64,000 nucleotides of DNA. It comes from Arsenicibacter rosenii (GTDB lineage: Bacteria > Bacteroidota > Bacteroidia > Cytophagales > Spirosomataceae). Each line of letters begins with the position of its first letter. Positions within the stretch are counted from its first letter, which is position 1. The stretch covers positions 372,001 to 436,000 of the forward strand of contig NZ_MORL01000001.1 of assembly GCF_001870735.1 (NCBI RefSeq), written 5' to 3'. Both the position numbers and the translations under genes were made by a program. Under the pieces are notes generated by a model. It did no database searches. It was not told the DNA's origin and saw only the letters and a program-made list of their open reading frames with translations. Below, piece by piece: positions 1 through 9,557 of this stretch.

Positions 1-10
1 ATACACGCTA

Positions 11-1201
11 ATGTCTCAAAAAGTAGTACTTGCCTTTAGTGGAGGTCTGGATACCTCGTTTTGTGTCAAATATTTGTCTGAAGACCGGGGCATGGAAGTT
101 TATTCTGTGCTGGTTGACACAGGTGGTTTCTCGGACGCCGAACTGAAAGCCATCGAAGAGCGGGCTTATTCGCTCGGCGTGAAAAAGCACGTAACTATGG
201 CTAAAACGGACGACTATTACCAGCAATGTCTGAAATTTCTGGTTTACGGGAACGTCCTGAAAAATAATACCTATCCGTTGTCGGTAAGTGCCGAGCGGAT
301 TTTCCAGGCGATTGCGGCCGCTGAGTATGCCCGCGAAATCGGGGCGTCGGCCATTGCGCACGGCAGCACCGGTGCGGGTAACGACCAGGTACGCTTCGAT
401 ATGGCGTTCCGGATCATTGCACCGGATGCCGAAATCATTACCCCGATCCGTGACCTGCGGTTGTCCCGTGAGGCTGAAATTGAATACCTGAAGGCCAAAG
501 GCGTTGATCAGGAGTGGCATAAAGCGGCTTACTCGATCAACAAGGGATTGTGGGGAACATCGGTCGGTGGTCGGGAGACGCTTACGTCAAACGGATACTT
601 GCCGGAAGCAGCCTGGCCAACCCAGGTAACGGAAACGGAGCCGAAAACCATTACCCTGGACTTTGAAAAAGGGGAGCTGGTTGGTGTTGCCGGCGAGACC
701 TTCGGGAATCCGGTTGACGCGATCCGCAAACTGACGGCACTGGCCGGCCCGTATGGCATCGGCCGTGATATTCACGTCGGTGATACAATTATCGGGATTA
801 AAGGTCGTGTGGGTTTCGAAGCACCGGCTCCGCTGATTATCATCAAAGCGCATCACACGCTGGAAAAACACGTGCTGACGAAGTGGCAGATGTACTGGAA
901 AGATCAGATGGCAAACTGGTACGGTACCATGCTGCATGAAGGCCAGTTTATGGACCCTGTCATGCGCAACATCGAAACCTTCCTGTCGGATACGCAGAAC
1001 CATGTGACGGGTAAGGTGCACGTACAACTGGCGCCGTACCGCTTCACCGTGCTGGGTATTGAGTCGGCATACGATCTGATGTCGTCTGTATTCGGCAGCT
1101 ATGGCGAAATGAATAATGCATGGACGGGCGACGACGTTCGGGGCTTCTCGAAAGTAATGTCGAACCAGGTCATGATTTACGAAAAAATCAAAAATCAATA
1201 A
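11..1201 (+). CDS. argG: Argininosuccinate synthase
   Basis: This cytosolic enzyme joins citrulline and aspartate, using ATP, to make argininosuccinate in arginine biosynthesis. The 396-residue product has the normal family length. The N-type ATP pyrophosphatase P-loop AFSGGLDTS lies at residues 8-16. The conserved GSTGAGNDQVRFD block, which binds citrulline and aspartate, lies at about 118-130. The ATG at 11 gives the standard N-terminus (MSQKVVLAFSGG). The upstream region is cut off by the window edge, so no promoter can be read. A second arginine gene, argC, follows on the same strand at 2601, separated by a glycosyltransferase gene. Both arginine genes look intact. Confidence 0.97.
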   Translation: MSQKVVLAFSGGLDTSFCVKYLSEDRGMEVYSVLVDTGGFSDAELKAIEERAYSLGVKKHVTMAKTDDYYQQCLKFLVYGNVLKNNTYPLSVSAERIFQAIAAAEYAREIGASAIAHGSTGAGNDQVRFDMAFRIIAPDAEIITPIRDLRLSREAEIEYLKAKGVDQEWHKAAYSINKGLWGTSVGGRETLTSNGYLPEAAWPTQVTETEPKTITLDFEKGELVGVAGETFGNPVDAIRKLTALAGPYGIGRDIHVGDTIIGIKGRVGFEAPAPLIIIKAHHTLEKHVLTKWQMYWKDQMANWYGTMLHEGQFMDPVMRNIETFLSDTQNHVTGKVHVQLAPYRFTVLGIESAYDLMSSVFGSYGEMNNAWTGDDVRGFSKVMSNQVMIYEKIKNQ

Positions 1202-1329
1202 GAGAGAAACAGCGGAAGAAAGGCAGAGAGGTAGCCGGGCAAAGGGGTAAATGAATACGAAACCGTTTGGTTCACCAGTTTTTCCTGCAGGCGCCTGTCT
1301 GCCTTTTCTCCCTGTTTCGCGTCTCCTTT

Positions 1330-2586
1330 ATGCCGAATGTAGTGCTGGACATAAGCCCGCTGGGATTGAGTTTTTATCACCGGCATGCCCGCACAGGGGT
1401 CAGCAGAGTGTTAGAAGAGCTGTTTCTGGGATTATACCAACATCCGGAAGTCCGTTTATCCCTGGCTGCGCCGACGAATCTGAGTGAATCCATCCGATAT
1501 GCGGAAAAGGCTATTCCAGGACAGCCGCTGCCATTTGTTAATCCGTCGCTGGAGCAACATTTGGCGGGTATAGAAAATACACTGCTCCGTCCGTTCAGCC
1601 CGCAAAGTGCCTTCTCTAAAGCCATCCGGCAAGCGGGTTTCCGGTTACGAAACATACTGAATCGTGAGCGTTCCCGGTTTGATGTGGCGGCCTTTCCGCC
1701 GGATCCGGTTTACCACTCGGTATTCTTTCCCCTGCCCGACGAAGTCCGGCAGGCCCCGACCGTGCACAAGGTCGTCACGATCCATGATATGATCCCGTTG
1801 CTGCATCCGGAGTGGTTTAAGCAATCCGAAAATACGGTCCGGCAGACCATCGCATCGATTCCGGCAGACGGACAGGTCATTACCGTTTCTCAGGCAACGA
1901 AAAATGATTTTTGTACCTATACCGGTTTTGATCCCGGTCGGGTAACGCCGATTCTGCTGGCGGCCTCCCCCGACTTGTTTTACCGGGAGCAGGACCAGCA
2001 AAAGATCGCAGCCGTCCGGAAGCAGTTTGATCTTGGAGACCAGCCTTATCTGTTAAGCGTGGCCACCCTGGAGCCCCGGAAAAACATCGATCACCTGATC
2101 CGTTGTTTTGTACGGCTGATCCGAAGCGGCGAACTTACCGACGGAACAAAACTGGTCCTTGTAGGAACGAAAGGCTGGCTGTTTGATACCATTTTGCGTG
2201 AACTCGGGCGTAATGAACAAATCCGCTCAAGGGTAATCGTGACCGGTTTTGTGCCCGACGAAAACATGGCTGCGTTGTACAGCGGTGCCCTGGTGTTCGT
2301 GTATCCGTCGTTATACGAAGGGTTTGGCCTGCCCCCGCTCGAAGCCATGCAGTGTGGCTTACCGGTCATTACCTCCAACGTATCGTCGTTGCCCGAAGTG
2401 GTCGGCGATGCCGCCATTCAGGTGGACCCAACTGATGCGGATGCGTTGTGCCAGGCGATACTGACGGTGGTCAATGAGGCAGATTTGCGGCAACAGATGT
2501 CTGCCAGGGCGGTCGCTCGGGCAAAATTGTTTTCCCGGAACCGGTTTGTTCAGGAACACATTGAGTTGTATAAACGTATTGCATAA
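1330..2586 (+). CDS. GT4-family glycosyltransferase between argG and argC
   Basis: The product is a 418-residue retaining GT-B glycosyltransferase of the GT4 type that would move a sugar from a nucleotide sugar to an acceptor glycan in the cytoplasm. The C-terminal nucleotide-binding half shows the block [17 protein letters not shown] and the E(x7)E motif in [12 protein letters not shown], followed by the usual GLPVITS. I start it at the ATG at 1330 ([12 protein letters not shown]). An in-frame ATG at 1267 would add 21 residues that look unlike a GT-B N-terminus. The stop lies only 14 nt before argC, so the two are probably co-transcribed. Acceptor and donor cannot be predicted. Confidence 0.88.
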   Translation: MPNVVLDISPLGLSFYHRHARTGVSRVLEELFLGLYQHPEVRLSLAAPTNLSESIRYAEKAIPGQPLPFVNPSLEQHLAGIENTLLRPFSPQSAFSKAIRQAGFRLRNILNRERSRFDVAAFPPDPVYHSVFFPLPDEVRQAPTVHKVVTIHDMIPLLHPEWFKQSENTVRQTIASIPADGQVITVSQATKNDFCTYTGFDPGRVTPILLAASPDLFYREQDQQKIAAVRKQFDLGDQPYLLSVATLEPRKNIDHLIRCFVRLIRSGELTDGTKLVLVGTKGWLFDTILRELGRNEQIRSRVIVTGFVPDENMAALYSGALVFVYPSLYEGFGLPPLEAMQCGLPVITSNVSSLPEVVGDAAIQVDPTDADALCQAILTVVNEADLRQQMSARAVARAKLFSRNRFVQEHIELYKRIA

Positions 2587-2600
2587 GCAGTACTACCACT

Positions 2601-3581
2601 ATGAAAATTAACATTGGCATTATTGGCGGAGCCGGATATACCGGAGGCGAATTACTCCGCATTCTGATTAATCACCCGCACGCCAACATCGCGTTTGTGC
2701 ACAGCAAAAGCCAGGCCGGCAAACCAGTGTATGCTACCCATACCGACTTGCTGGGTGATACGGACCTTCGTTTTTCCGGCGATGATACCGCCGGACTACT
2801 GGCACAGGAAGGGCTGGATGTCATTTTTCTGTGCTCGGGCCACGGCGAATCGGCAAAGTTTCTGGCGGCGCATGAACTGTCGGAAAATCTGAATGTCATT
2901 GACCTCAGCACCGATTTCCGGGATGAATCAGATGACTTTATTTATGGCTTGCCGGAGTTACAGCGCGAACGGATTCAGGAAGCCTATAAAGTGGCTAATC
3001 CGGGGTGCTTTGCAACCTGTATTCAGCTGGCTCTGTTGCCGTTAGCCGCAGCCGGTAAACTGACGGACGACGTGCATGTCAGCGCCGTAACCGGTTCTAC
3101 CGGGGCGGGTCAGGCGCTGAGTGCCACAACTCATTTTACGTGGCGGAACAACAACGTGTCGATTTATAAAGCCTTTACGCATCAGCACCTGAAGGAAATC
3201 GGACAAAGCCTGAAAAGCCTGCAGCCGGATTTCGGTCATGCCATTCAGTTTATTCCGTATCGTGGCGACTTCACGCGGGGAATCATGGCCAACGTGTATA
3301 CACCCTTTGCCGGAACGCTGGAAGAGGCTCAGGCCATGTTTGACGCCTACTATGCCAGCCATCCGTTTACGCACCGCAGCGCGACACCGGTCGACGTGAA
3401 GCAGGTTGTCAATACGAACAAGTGCCTGATTCACCTGGAAAAGCACGACGATCAGCTATTGATTACGAGTGTGATCGACAACCTGACAAAAGGGGCATCG
3501 GGTCAGGCGGTTCAGAATATGAACCTGATCTTTGGATTACCGGAAGATACGGGACTCCGGCTGAAACCGGTAGCCTTCTAA
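2601..3581 (+). CDS. argC: N-acetyl-gamma-glutamyl-phosphate reductase
   Basis: This enzyme makes N-acetylglutamate semialdehyde by NADPH-dependent reduction, the third step of arginine synthesis. The 326-residue protein opens with the dinucleotide-binding loop IGGAGYTGGELLRIL (residues 8-22). The catalytic cysteine is Cys136 in NPGCFATC. The later HFTWRNNN and HQHLKEI segment, which carries the active-site histidine, is present. It is 14 nt downstream of the glycosyltransferase gene. Its stop codon overlaps the stop of the convergent rarA by 4 nt, leaving no space for an intergenic terminator. No argB, argD or argJ homologue lies in the window. Confidence 0.97.
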   Translation: MKINIGIIGGAGYTGGELLRILINHPHANIAFVHSKSQAGKPVYATHTDLLGDTDLRFSGDDTAGLLAQEGLDVIFLCSGHGESAKFLAAHELSENLNVIDLSTDFRDESDDFIYGLPELQRERIQEAYKVANPGCFATCIQLALLPLAAAGKLTDDVHVSAVTGSTGAGQALSATTHFTWRNNNVSIYKAFTHQHLKEIGQSLKSLQPDFGHAIQFIPYRGDFTRGIMANVYTPFAGTLEEAQAMFDAYYASHPFTHRSATPVDVKQVVNTNKCLIHLEKHDDQLLITSVIDNLTKGASGQAVQNMNLIFGLPEDTGLRLKPVAF

Positions 3582-4849
3582 TACCCGTACCAGTCTCCCC
3601 ACCACTTCTGCAGATTCCGCAGAATCTCGGCTTCGCGGGCATTGTGGCCGGGCTCATAGAGCTTATGGCCACGAAGCTCGTCGGGCATGAGGTTCTGTTC
3701 GGTAAAATTCCCTTCATAATTGTGGGCATACTGATAAGCCTGCCCGTAACCGATTTCCTTCATCAGCTTCGTCGGAGCATTGCGTAAGTGTAGCGGAACC
3801 GGTAGGTGGCTGGTTTTTTCGGCCAGTGCGAGTGCTTCATCGATGGCGAGGTAACTGGCGTTACTTTTCGGCGAGGTCGCCAGATAAACCACTACCTGGG
3901 AGAGAATAATTCTGGACTCCGGATACCCGATGACCCGAACGGCCTGCATGGCATTCTGGGCCATGATCAGCGCGGTCGGGTTGGCATTACCAATATCTTC
4001 AGAAGCCAGAATCAGCATACGGCGGGCAATAAAGACAGGGTCTTCGCCGGCCTGCAACATGCGGGCCATCCAGTAAAGGGCCGCATTCGGATCGGAGCCG
4101 CGCATGGATTTAATAAACGCTGAAATAATGTCGTAGTGCTGTTCGCCCGACTTATCATACCGGGCAATATTCTGCTGGGCAACAGATGTAACAAGGTCGT
4201 CGGAGATGACCAGTTCATCGGCGTTGACGTGATTGGTCACCACCAGCTCAAGCAGATTCAGCAACTTACGGCCATCACCGCCCGACAGGCGCAGCAATGC
4301 ATCGTAAGACTCAACCCGAACCGGGCGCGACCGCAGATACTCGTCCTGATTCAGGGCACGATTTACCAGCAGAATCAGCTCGTCACGGCTTAACGGTTCC
4401 AGCACATAGACCTGGCAACGGGAGAGGAGAGCGGAGTTCACCTCAAAGGACGGGTTTTCGGTAGTAGCTCCGATCAGCGTGATTTGTCCCTTCTCCACGG
4501 CTCCCAGCAATGCATCCTGCTGGCTTTTGTTAAAGCGGTGAATCTCATCGATGAACACGACCGGCGGGAAAAAACCAAACGATTTGCCCAGGATCTCACG
4601 CACATCTTTTACCCCCGCGTTAATGGCGCTCAGCGAAACAAACGGGCGTTTTACGGCTTCGGCCAGTAGCAGCGCCAGGGTAGTTTTACCGACGCCCGGC
4701 GGTCCCCACAAAATCATCGACGGTAACCGGCCGGCATCAACGGCCCGCCGCAGCGCTCCTTTGGGTCCAATTAATTTTTGCTGACCGATGACGTCATCCA
4801 GGGTTCGGGGACGGACACGTTCGGGTAGGGGTGTTGTTTCACTATTCAT
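3578..4849 (-). CDS. rarA: Replication-associated recombination protein A (RarA/MgsA AAA+ ATPase)
   Basis: This AAA+ ATPase is related to clamp loaders and acts at stalled replication forks. The 423-residue protein has Walker [10 protein letters not shown] at residues 49-57, Walker B FIDEIH at about 99-104, and the sensor/arginine-finger block [16 protein letters not shown]. The C-terminal region from about residue 180 matches the MgsA tetramerisation and C-terminal domains (for example [16 protein letters not shown]). The start [23 protein letters not shown] is typical. It converges on argC with a 4-nt overlap and is not part of the polysaccharide operon upstream of it. Confidence 0.95.
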   Translation of the reverse strand: MNSETTPLPERVRPRTLDDVIGQQKLIGPKGALRRAVDAGRLPSMILWGPPGVGKTTLALLLAEAVKRPFVSLSAINAGVKDVREILGKSFGFFPPVVFIDEIHRFNKSQQDALLGAVEKGQITLIGATTENPSFEVNSALLSRCQVYVLEPLSRDELILLVNRALNQDEYLRSRPVRVESYDALLRLSGGDGRKLLNLLELVVTNHVNADELVISDDLVTSVAQQNIARYDKSGEQHYDIISAFIKSMRGSDPNAALYWMARMLQAGEDPVFIARRMLILASEDIGNANPTALIMAQNAMQAVRVIGYPESRIILSQVVVYLATSPKSNASYLAIDEALALAEKTSHLPVPLHLRNAPTKLMKEIGYGQAYQYAHNYEGNFTEQNLMPDELRGHKLYEPGHNAREAEILRNLQKWWGDWYGY

Positions 4850-4853
4850 ACAG

Positions 4854-4884
4854 CGAAATTACCCCATCCGGCGGCACTGAGCAA
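4854..4884 (-). promoter_or_regulatory. Possible Bacteroidota-type promoter for rarA
   Basis: Read on the minus strand, TTG (4884-4882), a 20-nt spacer and TAATTTCG (4861-4854) lie directly before the rarA start at 4849. The -7 element has one mismatch to TAnnTTTG. The start point would be almost at the ATG, so the mRNA would be nearly leaderless. This is weak evidence. Confidence 0.3.
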
Positions 4885-4892
4885 CCCGTAGC

Positions 4893-6047
4893 CTATTTTC
4901 GTCGTTGCAGGGCAGCTTCATAGGCGGCCAGCAACTGACGGGCTACAATATTAATGTCGTATTTTTCTTTGATCAGGCGATAGGCATTCCGGCGCAGTTC
5001 GTCCCGCCGTCCGGCAGACTGGAGCATGTTGATCAGCCCTTTGTGGACGCCCTCTACGTTGAGATCGACCAGCTCGGCCGCGTCATAGGCCCGCAGTGAT
5101 TCGCCAAAACCAACGCGGTCCGACAGCAAGGAGGGTGTACCGGAGGCCAGGGCTTCCAGACAGGCCATCGAGAACCCTTCTGAATAGGAGGGAAGGGCAA
5201 AAATGTCGGCATCGGCAAGGGCGGCCCGCTTGGTTTCACCGGTGAGCATACCCACCAGTTTCATACTCCCCGACAGGTTGTTTTGCTCAATAAATGCGCG
5301 GGTCTCCTGTTCGTAGCCGTCGTCTGAACCGGCAATGGCCAGAAAGGCATCGTCGTGTTCCTGCGCGTAGGCTTTAAACGCCGGCAGCAGGATATCGAGG
5401 CCTTTTTTGAGGTTGAGGCGGCTCATAAACAAAACCAGTTTTTTCCCGTCAGGGATGTTGAACTGCCGGCGAAAGGTGCCTTTTGCCGGTGCGTTGGCAA
5501 AGTCGTCCACATTAATGCCGTTCGGAATGACCACGACGTTCGGGTGCTGAAAGCCAAGGTATTCTGCCAGGTTCGCTTTCTCGTCGGTATTATTGATCTG
5601 CACCACATCGGCGCGCCGGACGTATGCTTTCTGGGCCAGCGTATCCATGATCCGTTTTTTCCAGTAGCTGCGGGCATACACCCATTTATCGAGCAGGCCG
5701 TGGGTAGTGATGGCTTTGATCACCGTTTTGTCCACCATAAACGGGGCAATGCTGCCGAAGTGCCAGAGCCCGTGGCAGTGCACCACATCATATTCGTGAA
5801 TATGCTGCTGCAGGTACTGGTAAAGCTCAACGGAAAACTCACGGAAAAAACGACTGATGACCGGGGTACGCTTACACAGAATCAGGCGTGCTCCCTCGGG
5901 GACCGGATAGGGTTTTTCATTGGGTGAGATCGGGCTGAGAATGTCAACCTGGTGGCCCAGGGCCAACGCTACTTTGGTGTGATCGTAGATGATTTTCGGC
6001 GGTCCGCCAATTTCCCAGGAATAAGCGCAAATATCCAGAATCCGCAT
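4893..6047 (-). CDS. GT4-family glycosyltransferase
   Basis: The product is a 384-residue GT-B enzyme. The N-terminal half carries the WEIGGPPKIIYD and HCHGLWHFG segments typical of acceptor-binding domains. The C-terminal half has FMSRLNLKKGLDILLPAF and the E(x7)E motif within SEGFSMACLEALASGTP. It is the last gene of a five-gene minus-strand run (10660 to 4893) with gaps of 15 nt or less, so it is probably co-transcribed from the promoter at 10703-10733. It most likely adds one sugar during repeat-unit assembly on a lipid carrier at the inner membrane. The specificity is unknown. Confidence 0.9.
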   Translation of the reverse strand: MRILDICAYSWEIGGPPKIIYDHTKVALALGHQVDILSPISPNEKPYPVPEGARLILCKRTPVISRFFREFSVELYQYLQQHIHEYDVVHCHGLWHFGSIAPFMVDKTVIKAITTHGLLDKWVYARSYWKKRIMDTLAQKAYVRRADVVQINNTDEKANLAEYLGFQHPNVVVIPNGINVDDFANAPAKGTFRRQFNIPDGKKLVLFMSRLNLKKGLDILLPAFKAYAQEHDDAFLAIAGSDDGYEQETRAFIEQNNLSGSMKLVGMLTGETKRAALADADIFALPSYSEGFSMACLEALASGTPSLLSDRVGFGESLRAYDAAELVDLNVEGVHKGLINMLQSAGRRDELRRNAYRLIKEKYDINIVARQLLAAYEAALQRRK

Positions 6048-6062
6048 GCGAATGGTTTATGT

Positions 6063-7226
6063 TTAGCGTCTTGTACGGTGAATGGTTAAAAAGCCTTCGA
6101 GCATCTCACGGGCCACGGCTCCGGCCGAATAGGGCCGGATCATCTCCTGTGCAACCGCGCCCATTGCCGCCTGATCGACCTCCCCGGTCATGAAACGATG
6201 CATGACGCCGGCCAGTTGCGGGGTTTGCCCGGGATCGATGACAAAACCATTCTGCTGATCCCTGACCAGATCCACGACGCAGCCGCAACGGTCGGAAACG
6301 ATCACCGGCATGCCGCAGACCATGGCCTCGTTGACAACCAGCCCCCATGGTTCCGACAGACTGGGTAACACCAGCACATCCGCCAGCGCCAGTATATCCG
6401 GAACCTTGTACCAGGCACGACCGGGCAACGATGTGACCGCATCCGCCACGTTGAGTTCCCTGGCCCGTTGCTGAATAGCCCCGCTCATCGGCCCCTCGCC
6501 GAGCAGGATGAGTCCCCAGTCCGGGTTGGTTTGCCGGACAGAGGCGAAGGCCTCGACCAGCCGGATCAGGTTTTTTACCTCAATCAACCGGCCTACAAAA
6601 ATGAAGTTATGCGGCTTTAAACCCAATGCCTGCTGTTGCCCGGTACGGGTTTGCCGGGCCCGTGTCCAGGCTTCCAGCAGGGCATCGTTATCGACAGCAT
6701 TTTTTTTGAGTAATATCTGAGAGGGCTTTACCCCCGACGAAGTCAGGTAGTCAGCCGAAAGCGTTCCGAAGCAGAAAAAGCCGTCGCAAAGCCGGAAAAT
6801 GGCTTTTTTAAGGCGTTCCTTCAGCCCCCCGCGTGTGTGGTCGGCGGCAGTGCTTTCGTTTTGCATGATCACCTTTATGCCGGTTAGCTTAGCATAGAGC
6901 AATAAGGCGAGCTGAGCCGGATCGTAATAGCCGGTCAGATTGAGCACATCCGGCTGGTAAGACCGGATGTGTTGCAGTAAGGCTTTCGTACGCTGCTTTA
7001 CGGTTGTATCTTCGATAAAGGCGTCAAACAGTAATTCGTACCGGTAATGGTACACCGGCGTATCGGGGTCGCTGGTTTCGAGACCTTTGCGTGATTTCTC
7101 GTTCCGTGCAATCTGGAGTACCTTCACCTCGACATCCGGGTAGGTTCGGGCCAGCCGGTCGACCTCCTGAAAAACCTTTGCCTTGTAATGAGCCCAAAGC
7201 AGATTATGTACGATCAGTATCTTCAT
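6063..7226 (-). CDS. GT4-family glycosyltransferase
   Basis: The 387-residue protein has two Rossmann-like halves. The donor-binding half shows FVGRLIEVKNLIRLVEAF and the E(x7)E pair in SEPWGLVVNEAMVCGMPVIV. The N-terminus MKILIVHNLLWAHYKAKVFQEV is a normal beta-alpha start, so the ATG at 7226 is convincing. It lies 9 nt after the Wzy-like gene and 15 nt before the next glycosyltransferase. Co-transcription and a role in surface polysaccharide assembly are inferred from this position. Donor and acceptor are unknown. Confidence 0.9.
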   Translation of the reverse strand: MKILIVHNLLWAHYKAKVFQEVDRLARTYPDVEVKVLQIARNEKSRKGLETSDPDTPVYHYRYELLFDAFIEDTTVKQRTKALLQHIRSYQPDVLNLTGYYDPAQLALLLYAKLTGIKVIMQNESTAADHTRGGLKERLKKAIFRLCDGFFCFGTLSADYLTSSGVKPSQILLKKNAVDNDALLEAWTRARQTRTGQQQALGLKPHNFIFVGRLIEVKNLIRLVEAFASVRQTNPDWGLILLGEGPMSGAIQQRARELNVADAVTSLPGRAWYKVPDILALADVLVLPSLSEPWGLVVNEAMVCGMPVIVSDRCGCVVDLVRDQQNGFVIDPGQTPQLAGVMHRFMTGEVDQAAMGAVAQEMIRPYSAGAVAREMLEGFLTIHRTRR

Positions 7227-7235
7227 GAACGAAGG

Positions 7236-8633
7236 CTACGAGGCCGCGGTTTCATCATCGGTTGCAGAGAGAGCCGACGGCACGGCATAGCCATTGTAAT
7301 CGACCGATGGCGGATTATTCCAGAGCCGGACAGGGAACAGCGATTCGATGCCGATAAAGCGGATCATGAGTCCTAACGGATACCAGAAAGATTGCTCATA
7401 CGGCCTTCCGTTGGTAAATAACTGAACGAATATCAGGATATAAAAATAGGCCAGGAACGTCGACAGCGGGTTCGGATTGTTTTTCATAACCCTGAAACAG
7501 TAGTACAGAATCAGAATATTCATGCCACCGAACAAGACCAGTCCGGGAATACCGTGGTTTACCCAGGCTTCCATAACCGGCACATCGAGGTACAGAAATT
7601 TATAGCCGTTTCCGAAAATGAGCATTTCCATGTGCCCGACAACCACATTGGAAAAGAAATTGGCACTCACCGCACGGTTGGCTGCCGAGGCGTCGAGCGC
7701 CGCTTTGTAGGCAGCTCCTGATGACTGTAGCCCAAGCAGGGCATAGACATTCTCCAGGTTGCGCTCCATGAAGCTTACGGCATATCCGTACAGGATACCA
7801 TAAACATCATTGTATTTGCGGACAAACATGGAAAAGGCAAAGAACATCAGGAAAATCGTAATCAGGGAGAACGGGTGCCGCAAGCCGCGGATGGCCGATT
7901 TAATCTGAGCGGGCCGCACGTTAAAGAACAGAAACAGGCCCACCACAATCGCCAGGGCGACAATGCTGGAGCGCGTCTGGGTCATGATCAGAATAGCGAT
8001 ACTGAATGCGCCGGTAAAGAGGGTGGCAATCCGCATCAGGGGACCGGTTTGGGAGCGGAAAGCCCAGACACCGCAGGCGACCACACACATGAGGGCATTC
8101 CGGGCAAAAATGTGTGGGTTCCCCATCCGTTCGCCGGTATCCGTTGTCCCGTAGTTGATCGCTGCCCGCTGCCCGATGCTCCAGGTCGGGTCGGTGACCA
8201 TGGCATAAAGCAGCGCCAGGTTGGAAATAAACGTGAACAGGATGATTACCGGGATGGCTACTTCAATGATGTCGTTCGGGACATTGAGCAACAACAGGAT
8301 GAATACCAGCGAAAAGGCGAAATAGGTCAGGTCGGTTGCATAGCCCTTAAACCCGGGTTCGCCGTTGAAGTAAAACATGTAAAATATGCAGAGTATGATA
8401 AACCAGATTGCCATCCAGAAGAGCAGAATATTTGGGGTATACAGCCTTCTGAGAAAGGTAAACGGAATCATCAGCACAAAGCCAAGCCCCTGAAAGGCAG
8501 CCGTAAACGCCTGGCTGTTTGGTGCCAGGTGTACAGTTTCTTTCAGGAACGTAATTAACGGCGGACCGTCGACAACCATGCAGATGCCGAGGACAATCCG
8601 CATAAGATCAAGTTTTTGTATGAGCCGGAACAT
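7236..8633 (-). CDS. O-antigen polymerase/ligase-like polytopic membrane protein (Wzy/WaaL type)
   Basis: The 465-residue protein is almost wholly hydrophobic, with about ten or more predicted membrane segments. One larger polar loop at about residues 270-345 (SMFVRKYNDVYGI to NFFSNVVVGHMEM) fits the periplasmic loop of Wzy/WaaL proteins. These join undecaprenyl-linked repeat units or transfer a glycan to lipid A core or another acceptor. Sequence alone cannot separate polymerase from ligase. The segment TQTRSSIVALAIVVGLFLFF resembles the conserved arginine-containing helix of the O-antigen ligase family. It lies between a GT2 and a GT4 gene, which supports a polysaccharide role. No Wzx flippase was found in the window. 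Confidence 0.78.
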   Translation of the reverse strand: MFRLIQKLDLMRIVLGICMVVDGPPLITFLKETVHLAPNSQAFTAAFQGLGFVLMIPFTFLRRLYTPNILLFWMAIWFIILCIFYMFYFNGEPGFKGYATDLTYFAFSLVFILLLLNVPNDIIEVAIPVIILFTFISNLALLYAMVTDPTWSIGQRAAINYGTTDTGERMGNPHIFARNALMCVVACGVWAFRSQTGPLMRIATLFTGAFSIAILIMTQTRSSIVALAIVVGLFLFFNVRPAQIKSAIRGLRHPFSLITIFLMFFAFSMFVRKYNDVYGILYGYAVSFMERNLENVYALLGLQSSGAAYKAALDASAANRAVSANFFSNVVVGHMEMLIFGNGYKFLYLDVPVMEAWVNHGIPGLVLFGGMNILILYYCFRVMKNNPNPLSTFLAYFYILIFVQLFTNGRPYEQSFWYPLGLMIRFIGIESLFPVRLWNNPPSVDYNGYAVPSALSATDDETAAS

Positions 8634-8648
8634 GGGTAGTCATTTATA

Positions 8649-9557
8649 TTATCCGTTAGTGATACGGTTGGCTTTTCGAATCTGCATCCGGTGACGGACA
8701 TAGTCCAGATCACCGCGAAGGGCAAAATAAGCGAGCTGGCGGAAAGGCGCATACCGCCGCCAGAATGCTTCGGGTAACCAGCTGCGAAGGTACGGCTGAT
8801 ATTTCTCTTTTACCCGCTGGTGTTCCTGAACACCCACGGTTTGGGCAATGGTTGATGACTTGGCATCGGGCTGGACACGGAACCCGCCCCAAAAATCAGC
8901 TACGTGCTGAAACCGGATGCCGGGCAGCACGCCGAGGCGGGCGATGATCTCGTAGTCGATCACAAACCGCAGGCTTTCATCGAGTAACCCGTGGTTGGTT
9001 AAAACCTCCCGGCGGATAAACATCGACTGGTTGTAAACCTGCATGCCGCTGTAAATCTGGCAGGCTGGAATGAACGGAAGCGCCCGTTTTTCTTCGATAA
9101 CGAAATCTGCTTCGTCGATGGTGTACATGTCGCCATAAAACACATCGGTTTCCGGGTTTTTCTGCCAGGCCTTTCCGACGTTAATGAGCGCATTCGGAGC
9201 AAAGATGTCGTCTGAGTTCTGAAACGCGACATAGTCGCCGGTAGCACGCCGGAAGCCTTTATTGATGGCATCTGTCTGGCCTTTATCTTTTTCACTGACC
9301 CAGCCGGCAAGCCAGGGTTCATATTTCCGGATAATGTCCAGACTCCCGTCCGTCGAGCCGCCATCAATGATAAAATACTCCAGGTTCGGGTATTGTTGAT
9401 TCAGTACGCTCAGAATCGTCCGCTCGAGGTAGTGGGCCTGGTTATAAGAAGGCGTCACTACGGTGAGTTTAGGCCATTGTCCGTTTATCGTTTGCGGCTG
9501 AGCCACAAACGGTTTGGTTACGAACGTTTGCAGGAAGGGGTCAGTCGGTGAAATCAC
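8649..9557 (-). CDS. GT2-family glycosyltransferase
   Basis: The 302-residue protein is an inverting GT-A enzyme. The fold starts at about residue 30 with LTVVTPSYNQAHYLERTILSVLNQ and IIDGGSTDGSLDIIRKY. The metal-binding acidic motif appears as FQNSDDIFAPNA at about residue 113. The amphipathic C-terminus has no membrane segment, so it is probably a peripheral enzyme acting on a lipid-linked glycan. It overlaps the upstream GT4 gene by 4 nt, which indicates translational coupling. Confidence 0.9.
   Translation of the reverse strand: MISPTDPFLQTFVTKPFVAQPQTINGQWPKLTVVTPSYNQAHYLERTILSVLNQQYPNLEYFIIDGGSTDGSLDIIRKYEPWLAGWVSEKDKGQTDAINKGFRRATGDYVAFQNSDDIFAPNALINVGKAWQKNPETDVFYGDMYTIDEADFVIEEKRALPFIPACQIYSGMQVYNQSMFIRREVLTNHGLLDESLRFVIDYEIIARLGVLPGIRFQHVADFWGGFRVQPDAKSSTIAQTVGVQEHQRVKEKYQPYLRSWLPEAFWRRYAPFRQLAYFALRGDLDYVRHRMQIRKANRITNG

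Noticed and set aside
587-1198. 203-codon frame antisense to argG
   Set aside because: argG is unambiguous here and the antisense product has no family features.
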